Of a stretch of DNA of 53,859 nucleotides, positions 1-7,453 are shown piece after piece. The stretch is from Acidobacteriaceae bacterium (lineage in GTDB: Bacteria > Acidobacteriota > Terriglobia > Bryobacterales > Bryobacteraceae), in assembly GCA_903970405.1 (NCBI GenBank), contig CAJCIT010000305.1, positions 1 to 53,859 on the forward strand. Reading direction: 5' to 3'. Below the pieces are notes generated by a model. That model was not told the origin of the DNA, did not search any database, and saw only the letters and a program-made list of their open reading frames with translations. Position numbers and translations under genes: made by a program. How positions within the stretch are numbered: position 1 is the first letter of the stretch; every line of letters begins with the position of its first letter.

Positions 1-417
1 ACCAACACGTTCATTTATGACGGCATGGGCCAGTTGGCGCAAGAGATCCACCCGTCGACTCCACCGCCGTGTACGACCTGCTTCCTGAGTGACGATCACC
101 TCGGCACGAACCGCATGACGACCAGCTGCACCACGATTCCGGCGAAGCTGAAGGACACCACAGTCACAATCGACAATAGCGTCGATGCAGGCAAGGGCAA
201 GGAGCAGACGGAGGGTGTTCTGGCGCACGAGGCCAGCCATGCCCAAGACGCCGCAAAATCCCCACAGGCCTACCTCGATGAAAATGCGAGTGAAGCAAAC
301 AAGCTGCACGATGACCGGTCCCAAGAAAAGCGCGCGATTCAGTTCTCGGACAGTGTGCGAACGGAGGTGAAGAAAGAGGAGAAGCTGGAGAAGAAACAGA
401 AGAAGGAGAATGAATGA
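1..417 (+). CDS. Rhs/YD-repeat protein, C-terminal end with HEASH tip (5' partial)
   Basis: The frame is open from base 1, so the gene begins left of the window. Its first 42 or so residues are typical end-of-core Rhs sequence: a YDGMGQL repeat followed by the conserved DHLGTNRMTT block. Right after this the sequence changes to a charged tail of about 95 residues that contains AHEASHAQD, a match to the HExxH zinc-metallopeptidase signature, and ends in a Lys/Glu-rich stretch. In Rhs proteins the core forms a shell and the variable tip is the released effector, so the tail is plausibly a peptidase-like toxin. The usual YLPFGE-type core end is missing between DHLG and the tip, which suggests a recombined or shortened join. 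Its stop overlaps the next gene as ATGA. The Rhs call is firm; the toxin role is inference. Confidence 0.72.
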   Translation, partial: TNTFIYDGMGQLAQEIHPSTPPPCTTCFLSDDHLGTNRMTTSCTTIPAKLKDTTVTIDNSVDAGKGKEQTEGVLAHEASHAQDAAKSPQAYLDENASEANKLHDDRSQEKRAIQFSDSVRTEVKKEEKLEKKQKKENE

Positions 418-1257
418 AAGGCGCTGAGCTATGCGTGCTCGCGGCGTTGGCACTCTCAAATGTGACGACGGCTAAGACACAGAATGAGCTGAAGGACGAA
501 CAAGGCGCGACAACTCGCGGCAAATGCAGTTGTCAAAATCATTGGTACGCCGGGGCATCCACTGCACACAAGACGACGAGAAGAGCTTGAGGACACCTTC
601 TTCTCCTTTCAAACCAAAATCGTAGGTCACATCAAAAAAGCCGTTTCCTTTTACAACGTTGTCGATGGTGGATACGAAATCACGCCGAGCGAAGTGACGT
701 ATTCTAGACCCGCGCATGAGTGGCTTGTGGCCGTCTCTGTTGCCGGTGATAAGACCTACGGGCTAGAGGGGTTCGCTGACGGAGAAGCAGCATTTAACAA
801 CATGATCTCGGACGCCAAGGTCGAGATCGGCAACGCGAGTCAAGCAGAGAGCTTCACACGCTTTTACATGGACTGTGTCTATGGGAACGCGAACAATATT
901 GTTTACGACGAGCTGCGGCTGCGACACAAGGTCGAGGATCATTTCGTTGGATATGCGGAATTGCGGGACGCTGGAGCCGAGAAGGTACGGCATTTCAGGC
1001 AATGGTGGGACGCCTACAAAGCGAGGAGCGTAGGGCGACTTGCGCCCACGGTAAGTGACGCCGACGAGGATCATTATCTGGTTCTGGTGGACATCTTGGA
1101 AATGACGGTGGGCCGCCGCCCAGAGCTAGAACAATGGTCGGTTAACGTGCGCAAGGATGGCAATACGCGGCTTTTGGCAAAACATCTGGTGTTCGCAAGT
1201 TCCTCGACATCATCGAGATCGGATTCAATACTGACTAATTTTGGTCGGGCGCGCTGA
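414..1257 (+). pseudogene. exported hypothetical protein, Rhs-linked partner, apparently frameshifted
   Basis: An ATG at 414 overlaps the Rhs stop and opens a typical signal peptide (MKGAELCVLAALALSNVTTA), but this frame stops at 588-590. Convincing protein sequence continues in the +1 frame from 493 (AANAVVKIIGTPGHPLH, then residues through 694-1160), so about one base has been gained or lost between 493 and 520. A second change of frame near 1165-1195 is possible: the third frame reads GVRKFLDIIEIGFNTD and stops at 1236-1238, while the annotated frame decays into Ser-rich sequence up to 1257. Joined up, the product would be about 270 residues, exported, of no family I recognise. Its position directly behind an Rhs tip suggests an immunity or accessory partner, but this is only positional. 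Sequencing error cannot be excluded. Confidence 0.5.
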
Positions 1258-1265
1258 CATCTGTG

Positions 1266-1331
1266 TTACACGAAACCTATCCCTCCGGCCGTATCGTCAC
1301 CACCAGGTATGACCGGGCTAACCGCGTCGCT
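1266..1331 (+). pseudogene. orphan Rhs core (YD-repeat) fragment
   Basis: Read from 1266 this stretch translates to a single YD-repeat unit containing ETYPSGRIVTTRYDRANRV, which is textbook Rhs core sequence. It has no start of its own and runs into the convergent MATE gene. It probably is the leftover of an Rhs core that was displaced when a tip/partner cassette was inserted, as is known for Rhs loci where old tips and bits of core persist downstream. Confidence 0.6.
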
Positions 1332-2685
1332 ATGCTTTGCTCCTCGATTCACGCGCCCACGCGAACAGAAGCACAATAGCGATGCCGATGAGGGCGAGTG
1401 ACAGTCCCCACCACAATCCGAGCAATCCCCAATGGGCTACGAAGCAGAGCACATAGCCCAGAGGCAGGCCGAAAATCCAGTAGCCGGCGAAGTTCGCCAA
1501 CATCGCCGTGCGGGTGTCGCCGAGGCCGCGCAGCGCGCCGGTGGTGACCACCTGAATGGCGTCGAACATCTGGAAGAGAGCGGCCAGCGCCAGCAGGCCG
1601 ACGCCGGCTTCGATCACCCGCGGATCGGGCGAGTAGGCGCGCAGAACAAGTCGCGGGGCGGCGATGAAGAGCACCGCCGCGCAAAACATGAAAGCCACGC
1701 CGAGCGAGACCGCAATCCAACCGGCGCGGCGGGCCACATCGTACTCGCCACGGCCCACGGCGTGGCCAACACGCACCGCGGCCGCCGATGAAATGCCGAG
1801 CGGCACCATGTAGGTGACGCTGGCGCAATTCAGGGCAATTTGATGAGCGGCTAGCGAGGCGGCAGGCAGCCGTCCCGCAAGGACTGTGGCTGCGCCGAAA
1901 GCGCCCACCTCCATGGCGATCTGAGAGGCGGCCGGAAAACCCAGACGGATGAGGCGCTTGAGAAGCGGCCACTCAAAGCGTGGAAATTCATGGAAGAGCC
2001 CGGCGCTCTTTTTGCGGTCAAAGTACCAAACGAAGAAGGCTAGCAGGAGGGCCATGTAGATACGGGCGAGCGCAGTGGACCAGCCGGCGCCTTCCGTCCC
2101 CATGGCGCGGAAGCCAAGCTTTCCGTAAATGAAAGCCCAGTTGCCCGCGACGTTGACCAGGTTGGCTGTGACCAGCGCGAAGGTGACCGCCTTCACGTGC
2201 CCGGTGGCTTGCAGGTACCGGCGCAGCGCCGCGTAGAGCAGTAAGGGGAGCGTGCCCCAACTCAATGCGTTCAGAAACGGCCCCACGCCTTTCGCGACCC
2301 CCGGGGCGATGCCCCAGGAGACAAGGAAGAAGGGCTCCGCCCAGCAAATGAGCATGACGAACGGCGTGGCGAAGAGAGCCAGATAGAGCCCCTGGCGCAG
2401 CGCCCGGTGGCAGGCTTTGAGATCGCCGGCCCCATAGGCCTGGGCAATCATGGTGTCAAGCCCGAGCAGCAGCCCGAGGGCAAAGAGCGCGAACGAATAA
2501 AAGAAGGCGCTGCCCAGCGCGACCGTGCCGATGGCTTCGGCACCCAGGCGGCCCACCATGATGGTGTCGACAACGCCCATGGCCATCCAGCCCAGTTCGG
2601 AAAAGACCACAGGGACGGCCAGATGAAACATGGGACCGAATTCGCGACGGACGGTGGCGCGGGTGGCAGGCGAAGCGAGAGACAC
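1330..2685 (-). CDS. MATE family multidrug/Na+ efflux transporter
   Basis: The 451-residue product has the length and hydrophobic pattern of a 12-helix MATE exporter, with two related halves. Family landmarks visible are PVVFSELGWMAMGVVDTIMVGRLG in the first half (residues about 20-45) and the matching GFPAASQIAMEVGAFGAATVLAGRL in the second. MATE proteins expel cationic drugs or metabolites in exchange for Na+ or H+ across the inner membrane. The start is GTG at 2685 (SLASPATRATVRREF), with no strong ribosome-binding site, so a nearby alternative is possible. It stands alone, convergent with the Rhs remnant and divergent from the exported gene at 2815. The substrate cannot be told. Confidence 0.92.
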   Translation of the reverse strand: MSLASPATRATVRREFGPMFHLAVPVVFSELGWMAMGVVDTIMVGRLGAEAIGTVALGSAFFYSFALFALGLLLGLDTMIAQAYGAGDLKACHRALRQGLYLALFATPFVMLICWAEPFFLVSWGIAPGVAKGVGPFLNALSWGTLPLLLYAALRRYLQATGHVKAVTFALVTANLVNVAGNWAFIYGKLGFRAMGTEGAGWSTALARIYMALLLAFFVWYFDRKKSAGLFHEFPRFEWPLLKRLIRLGFPAASQIAMEVGAFGAATVLAGRLPAASLAAHQIALNCASVTYMVPLGISSAAAVRVGHAVGRGEYDVARRAGWIAVSLGVAFMFCAAVLFIAAPRLVLRAYSPDPRVIEAGVGLLALAALFQMFDAIQVVTTGALRGLGDTRTAMLANFAGYWIFGLPLGYVLCFVAHWGLLGLWWGLSLALIGIAIVLLFAWARESRSKA

Positions 2686-2814
2686 GTTCTTATTAGTATG
2701 GAGGGACGGGAGACTCTGGCGAGAGGCTCTTGACGGGGGCGCCGATAATCTGGCACCCTTCGGCTGAACGCCCTGTGCGCGTTCTTACCCGCCGTTCCCA
2801 TGAAAGGACACACT

Positions 2815-3519
2815 ATGCGTTTTGTTCTCGGCCCCGCTTTTGCGGCTGCCCTCGTCATTCTCAATCCACTCGCTTCGCCTGCCCAGCAGCAGGAAGGCGC
2901 TTCACGAAGCATCGAAAACGGCGGCATCTCGGTCCCTGGGTGGACTGGCAAGATCGATGCCAGCGAGGAGAAGGCTGGCCTCACGCTGAAGAACGCCAAA
3001 CTAGCCGGCGACGACAAAGCCCTGCATGTTACAACCGGCCCGGCCGTCGCGTATTGGAATCCCGCCAATAAAGCCAGCGGAGATTACACCGTCACGGCCA
3101 CCTTTACCGAGGCCAAGTTTATGGACCTTAACAGCCATCCGCACCCGTATGGCGTTTTCATCGGCGGGAATGACATGGGAACAGAGGGGCAGAGTTATCT
3201 GTATTGTGCCGCGTATGGCAACGGCAGTTTCATCGTCCGCGGATTCGGTCCGGAGCCGTTTCAAATGAATGGCCGCCGGGAAGTGAACGCCGCCGTGCAC
3301 AAGGCTGCCGGCAAAGGGGAGCCGGTGACGCAGGAGATTGCTCTCTCGGTGGCGGGCGACAAGGTGAAATGCGCCATCAACGGAACCGTGGTTGCCACCT
3401 ATGACAAGGCCGCCGTGGTAGCCGCCGGAAAGCTGAAATCGACCGACGGGGTTTACGGCATCCGCTTCGCGCATAACACCGACGCCACCGTCACGGGCTT
3501 GAGCGTGACGAAGCCGTAA
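2815..3519 (+). CDS. exported protein, jelly-roll (DUF1080/LamG-like) fold likely
   Basis: The product is 234 residues. I place the start at the second ATG (2815) because AAAGGA at 2803-2808 sits at proper distance and the result begins with a clean signal peptide (MRFVLGPAFAAALVILNP, cleavage near SPAQQ). The mature part is beta-rich: it contains YWNPANKASGDYTVTATF, YGVFIGGND, SYLYCAAYGNGSFIVRGFG and a closing GVYGIRFAHNTDATVTGLSV. This pattern resembles concanavalin-like sandwich proteins such as the DUF1080 family, which bind or cut carbohydrates, but I see no catalytic signature. It is probably periplasmic. The gene stands alone between divergent MATE and convergent ArsR genes. Confidence 0.82.
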   Translation: MRFVLGPAFAAALVILNPLASPAQQQEGASRSIENGGISVPGWTGKIDASEEKAGLTLKNAKLAGDDKALHVTTGPAVAYWNPANKASGDYTVTATFTEAKFMDLNSHPHPYGVFIGGNDMGTEGQSYLYCAAYGNGSFIVRGFGPEPFQMNGRREVNAAVHKAAGKGEPVTQEIALSVAGDKVKCAINGTVVATYDKAAVVAAGKLKSTDGVYGIRFAHNTDATVTGLSVTKP

Positions 3520-3542
3520 GACGGCGCGCGACAACTGTGGGT

Positions 3543-3875
3543 TCACTCTTCGCCGGACTCCGCCAGCAACTCGCCCAGGCGGTCGAGCCGCCGTTCCCAG
3601 AGGGTGCGGCGATCGCGGATCCACTTCTCGGCCGCGGAGAGTCCGCCCGGTTCGATGCTGCAAGTGCGGACCCTCCCGATTTTTTCAGTGCGAACCAACC
3701 CGCTCTCCTCCAACACCTGCAGGTGCTGGAGGACGGCCGCCAGAGTGATGTCAAGGGGCTGGGTCAGTTGCGATACCGAAATCGGCCCTTCGCTCAGCTT
3801 CTCCACGATCGCCCGGCGGGTGGGGTCTCCCAAGGCGTGGAAGACCCGGCCGATGTTGCCGGTTTGACACGACAT
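3543..3875 (-). CDS. ArsR-family winged-helix repressor
   Basis: This 110-residue protein has the usual ArsR layout: ALGDPTRRAIVEKLSEGPISVSQLTQPL (helices 1-3), then a recognition helix region LAAVLQHLQVLEESGLVRTEKIGRVRTCSIEP and a C-terminal dimer helix containing WERRLDRL. No metal-binding cysteine motif (ELCVCDL-type) is present, so it belongs to the non-metal branch often paired with SRPBCC proteins. It follows the SRPBCC gene with a 9-base gap and is surely co-transcribed with it. The likely target is the pair of palindromes at 4393-4404 and 4433-4446, which would make the operon self-repressing. The ligand is unknown. Confidence 0.93.
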   Translation of the reverse strand: MSCQTGNIGRVFHALGDPTRRAIVEKLSEGPISVSQLTQPLDITLAAVLQHLQVLEESGLVRTEKIGRVRTCSIEPGGLSAAEKWIRDRRTLWERRLDRLGELLAESGEE

Positions 3876-3884
3876 GGGCCGGTT

Positions 3885-4358
3885 CTACCGGGCCAGCTCC
3901 TTGCCTAACCTGTCCAGCAGGGTATTCCATCCCTGTTCCCGCATTTGAGGACCGTCCGCACCCTCAAAGTACGCGCCTTGATGCGTCATGATCAGGTCGG
4001 TGCCTTGATCCGTCCGCAGGAGTTCAACAGTGGCGAGAGTGGCAGAGAAGCGCTTCCCGTTGAGGCTCATCGAATAAGCCGTCACCACGCGGCGGTTGGG
4101 CACGATGTCCTGATACATCGATTCGGTTGTGATCACTTGTCCTGGCAGGGGGGTGCCTTCCTTGAAACGCAGGCGAGCGCGGTCTTGGCCGCCGACGTGA
4201 AAATCCATTGCAAACTCCTCCACCTCGTAGCCACCGCCTTCGAAGAACCAGCGGCGCTTTTTAGCCGGGTCGGAGAAGGCGGCGAATACGCGTTCGGGCG
4301 CGACGGGATAGGTGCGCTCGATAACGAATGTGTGGTGTAGGACGGATTGCTGTTCCAT
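3885..4358 (-). CDS. SRPBCC (AHSA1/START-like) domain protein
   Basis: The 157-residue product is an SRPBCC/AHSA1-type hydrophobic-pocket domain: it opens with VIERTYPVAPERVFAAFSDPAKKRRWFFE and closes with MTHQGAYF and EQGWNTLLDRLGKELA, all family hallmarks. Such domains bind small hydrophobic ligands; those encoded beside ArsR regulators are common, with poorly known roles. A longer reading from ATG 4394 (12 more residues) is possible, but that ATG lies within the proximal palindrome and at or before the predicted transcription start, so I prefer ATG 4358 (MEQQSVLHH). No clear ribosome-binding site precedes either. It is first in the SRPBCC-ArsR operon. Confidence 0.9.
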   Translation of the reverse strand: MEQQSVLHHTFVIERTYPVAPERVFAAFSDPAKKRRWFFEGGGYEVEEFAMDFHVGGQDRARLRFKEGTPLPGQVITTESMYQDIVPNRRVVTAYSMSLNGKRFSATLATVELLRTDQGTDLIMTHQGAYFEGADGPQMREQGWNTLLDRLGKELAR

Positions 4359-4392
4359 GGTTTTGGTTGTTTCGATCAGATTGGTTAAGGCC

Positions 4393-4446
4393 ATACTTAA
4401 GTATTGGCGAAAGCGGGTGGGATTGTCAAGTGAATACTTAAGTATT
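4393..4446 (-). promoter_or_regulatory. promoter with twin palindromic operators for the SRPBCC-ArsR operon
   Basis: Two copies of the palindrome ATACTTAAGTAT lie at 4393-4404 and 4434-4445, the distal one extended to AATACTTAAGTATT (4433-4446). Their centres are 41 bases apart, about four helix turns. Between them on the minus strand is TTGACA (4429-4424), and 18 bases on is AATACT (4405-4400), a fair sigma-70 -10 that is partly inside the proximal palindrome. A repressor on both sites would cover -35 and -10. The ArsR protein of the same operon is the natural candidate. Confidence 0.72.
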
Positions 4447-4476
4447 GTCGGGAGGCTTGGCCGGGTTGGATGCGGC

Positions 4477-6366
4477 CTACCTCTTCGCGAGGTGCTTGCC
4501 GGCCTCCTCGAAGAACTCCGCCAGAGCCTCTTGCGAAGCCGGCGTGAGGTCCTTCAGGAGGATCGCGACCACCAGACGGTGGCGCTCGGCGAGCGCCATT
4601 TGCGTGGCCAGGAACTGCGCCTGATGGTATTCCGCAGTGTGCCCCGCGCTCTTCATCTCCTCCTGCTTCAGCGACAGCAGGACTGTTGAGAAGCAGCGCC
4701 CGTGGCCGATGATCATCTCGTGATAGGAGTGATTCATGGCCGGGCCTTCGTAAAGATCGAATGGCATCTTTAAGCGGCGGCGGAAGAGGCGCGCTCCGGC
4801 TCTCTCGAGAACGCTCATCAGTTTCTTGCCCGGCGCCGTGTAGCGCATGTCGCCGAAGAAGGTCAGCTCAAAGTACTCGACCTCGGAACCGCGAATGACC
4901 TGAGAGATGAGACTGGCGTAAGTGGCCGGCGCGTCGCGCGTCTTCGCGGAACCGGCCAAATGCTCCGGCAAGTGTTCATAGACCAGCGTGACGCGGCCTT
5001 TGAAAGTGGCGCGCCGGGTTGTGGTTTCAAGTAGCCGCCAGGCGGCTGTCTGGCGAATGCCACCCCCCGTTCCCGCTTCGGCAAAAAGGCGGTTGGTGAT
5101 GGACTTGTAGAGTTCCACACCCGGCTGCGTAACGAAGTTCATGTTCCGCAAATAAGCGAGCGCGAAGACTGTGTAATGGATGAACTGCTGATAGAAGGAG
5201 AGCGGCCGGGCCGCGTCCAACGCCAGTACGGCCACAGGATAGCCGGCCTTTCTGAGGACCGAGTGGGCCTGCTCGTGCTCGGTGTCGCGGCCGGCGTGAA
5301 CGCGCAGAAACACCCGGTCCTGCCGGACGTCCTTCGCCGGACGATAGTCGGCCAGTCGTCCTGGCTCGCCGATAACGATCTTGAGGCCGATCTCTTCGCT
5401 CTTGCCGAGGCTCTCTTCGAAGGCCTGCTTCGTCCACGTGGCAAGGCCCGATAGTTCCTGAGCGAGAAGCAGCGTCACTTTTTCGCGGCCCTCGAGCGCC
5501 TCTGCGTGGAGAAACGAGCCGAGCCGAAACGCGGCGTGAATCTCTATTTCATCGAGCTGAGCCGCCTCAATCCAAGCTTCCAGATCCACGTTGCGCCCGG
5601 CAAGCGCGAGCGCATAAAGAGTCCCCCGCGTCATGGGAGCGCTGTGGCGGCCGGCGGTCGAATTCGCGCCATCGAGCTGAAGCTCAACACGGCGGTATCC
5701 CCGCTCCTGGCCGAACCGGTCGAGCAACGAGCCGGGCAAGGTCATATAGCAGAAGTTGGCCCGGCTCTCGATCTCTTGTCGGTCATAAAGGCGGGCCAGC
5801 GCCTGCAGATTCACCACCGGTTCATAAGACGTCATGCCCATGGCCATGCCCACCACCAGCGTGCTTTTCAGAACGTCCCGCAAAGGCCCCTTCGATCTGT
5901 TCTGAGCGTCTTCGAGAATGGCCTTGAGCTTGACGGGGTCGGCGCTATCGAGGACGTAAAGCCGCGGACCCCCGCGCAACAGACCCAGGGCATTGTACGC
6001 CGACTTGTCCTCGGCCGACCCGCCCATGCCCGCCCAGATGACGAAACGCAAAGATCGCCCGTGCGTGGCCCGAATGGCGTTGCGGAGACCCTCCACCTCG
6101 GTCAAAATGGAAGCGGCCCATTCGGGATGACCGGCGGCCTGCCAAGGGAGATTGAAGACACCATACCCGCTCTTGGTGACAGTGCCGCGTCGATCGAACT
6201 CGGCGCCGATGCGAAGCAGGCGGTCGCGCTTCGCGTTCAGACCCCCAAGACCACTGAGGCGAAGCTTCGCGTCGAGCGATTCCAGCTTGCGCAAAACTTG
6301 CTGCTCAATGAACAGCAGATAGAACTCATTGGCGGTGGGCAGATCCCGGCGGAAGGTGAGACGCAC
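4477..6366 (-). CDS. phosphoglucose isomerase-like SIS-domain protein
   Basis: The 629-residue protein carries sugar-isomerase signatures: FVIWAGMGGSAEDKSAYNALG near residue 108, LYVLDSADPVKL, then TLVVGMAMGMTSYEPVVNL, which match the first SIS domain of glucose-6-phosphate isomerases. Late in the chain, LSFYQQFIHYTVFALAYLRNMNFVTQPGVELYKS matches the hydrophobic helix and NPFDQPGVE motif near the active site. It is closest in style to the PGI half of transaldolase-PGI fusions, but it has an own N-terminal region (about 100 residues) and no transaldolase part. The start is GTG at 6366. The neighbouring alpha-glucan phosphorylase produces glucose-1-phosphate, so a role in hexose-phosphate flow fits. 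Isomerase activity itself is inferred, since several catalytic positions cannot be aligned with certainty by eye. Confidence 0.72.
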   Translation of the reverse strand: MRLTFRRDLPTANEFYLLFIEQQVLRKLESLDAKLRLSGLGGLNAKRDRLLRIGAEFDRRGTVTKSGYGVFNLPWQAAGHPEWAASILTEVEGLRNAIRATHGRSLRFVIWAGMGGSAEDKSAYNALGLLRGGPRLYVLDSADPVKLKAILEDAQNRSKGPLRDVLKSTLVVGMAMGMTSYEPVVNLQALARLYDRQEIESRANFCYMTLPGSLLDRFGQERGYRRVELQLDGANSTAGRHSAPMTRGTLYALALAGRNVDLEAWIEAAQLDEIEIHAAFRLGSFLHAEALEGREKVTLLLAQELSGLATWTKQAFEESLGKSEEIGLKIVIGEPGRLADYRPAKDVRQDRVFLRVHAGRDTEHEQAHSVLRKAGYPVAVLALDAARPLSFYQQFIHYTVFALAYLRNMNFVTQPGVELYKSITNRLFAEAGTGGGIRQTAAWRLLETTTRRATFKGRVTLVYEHLPEHLAGSAKTRDAPATYASLISQVIRGSEVEYFELTFFGDMRYTAPGKKLMSVLERAGARLFRRRLKMPFDLYEGPAMNHSYHEMIIGHGRCFSTVLLSLKQEEMKSAGHTAEYHQAQFLATQMALAERHRLVVAILLKDLTPASQEALAEFFEEAGKHLAKR

Positions 6367-6459
6367 GATCTCTGATTTTTAGCACGTACCGCAATTCGCG
6401 CGGGCGTACCGATGCGGCAGCTCAGGCGCATACCCGGTGAAGGGGGCGGGGCGCGGCCG

Positions 6460-6936
6460 TCACTTCTTGAACAGGCTGTTGAAAGCCGCCCGGGCATCGT
6501 GAGGCGTGCGCGGAGCAAGCGATGCCGCCTGGTCAGGACGTCCGTTCGATGTGCTCGCGGCGCCATCGCGCGCCACAGTGACGCGCGGCGAGAATAGGGC
6601 GCACAGGTTGGCGGCGTCCTTCACGGGCAGGCGCTCCGGAATCGGTTTCAAACATTGAAACCGAGTAGAGGGCTCAAAGTGCGCGCACTGCTTGCAGCAA
6701 TGCAGAGCTTTGCCGCACTTCGGGCAGTTGCCCGCAAAGTCGGTATCGGCCGGAAGGGCGACAGAACAACTGTAGCAGCGGGACGCCACCACGTTCTGCA
6801 CCAATCGGGGAAGCTTGGGGCCGGTTATATCTTGAGGCGATTTGGGGCCTTGTGGTTTTGGGCGGTCCGTCCGATAGTTATCGGGCCGGCCAGACTCCTG
6901 ATACCCACGCTGGTTATACTTGCGATCTCCGTCCAT
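6460..6936 (-). CDS. zinc-ribbon hypothetical protein
   Basis: The 158-residue product has a disordered, Arg/Asp/Pro-rich N-terminus (about 45 residues), then a cysteine cluster: CYSC (54-57), CPKCG, CCKQC, H and a last C, that is four CxxC-like knuckles within about 45 residues, enough for two zinc sites. The C-terminal 50 residues are low-complexity and end in AFNSLFKK. It resembles small conserved acidobacterial proteins of unknown role; the zinc sites could bind nucleic acid or protein. The gene starts at ATG 6936 and stops 93 bases before the next gene on the same strand begins. Confidence 0.72.
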   Translation of the reverse strand: MDGDRKYNQRGYQESGRPDNYRTDRPKPQGPKSPQDITGPKLPRLVQNVVASRCYSCSVALPADTDFAGNCPKCGKALHCCKQCAHFEPSTRFQCLKPIPERLPVKDAANLCALFSPRVTVARDGAASTSNGRPDQAASLAPRTPHDARAAFNSLFKK

Positions 6937-7453
6937 TGTCGTTGATCGGCTCCTTCGAAATTACAAAACGCGCATGATCAGCCGCAAATCAAGAGACGAG
7001 ATGTCTGGGACTGTCACAGGCACACTAGGCTGGTTAACGATACGTGGTCACCACATGCATACGCGACATGCGCTTCAAGACAGGTACACTTCCACTCTGA
7101 TCAGCTTGGGCCGCGGGAGAGGCTGAAGCTCTTCTTTAGTTCGCCGCAAATAAATCACAGTCGGAGAGGCGCGAAATCCCACATTGGGAGGAATGTGGCT
7201 TAGTTGGATCCGCGAGCACCTGATAACTACATACCACGGATTGGGCCACAGCGCCAGCGGAATCCAATTTCTTAATATTACCGGCCAGTATTTCCCCGTA
7301 CCTTACTACCCTGCTCACCTCTCTGACCGCCACATGAAACGGGCAGCCCGTTCGCCTTACCCGTTCGCCTTAACTGACGAAAGCGAACGCCGTCAGACTC
7401 GGCCAGCCACCCTGGTCGGGCGACGGGCCCATTGTTTTCGAGTTCTCAAAAGT
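6937..7453. other. 517-base stretch without a convincing gene
   Basis: Reading frames here are short and of unnatural composition. The only structure seen is a 13-base tandem duplication, CCCGTTCGCCTTA at 7347-7359 and 7360-7372, followed by a weak inverted pair CTGACG/CGTCAG (about 7374-7396). Local AT content is higher than in the genes, so it may hold the promoter of the zinc-ribbon gene and the 3' end of the phosphorylase transcript. Confidence 0.5.

Noticed and set aside
2729-2750. TTGACG and GATAAT as a promoter for the exported gene
   Set aside because: The two boxes are only 8 bases apart, far from the 16-18 needed.
5506-6375. 289-codon plus-strand frame
   Set aside because: Antisense to the isomerase-like gene, with no recognisable domain.
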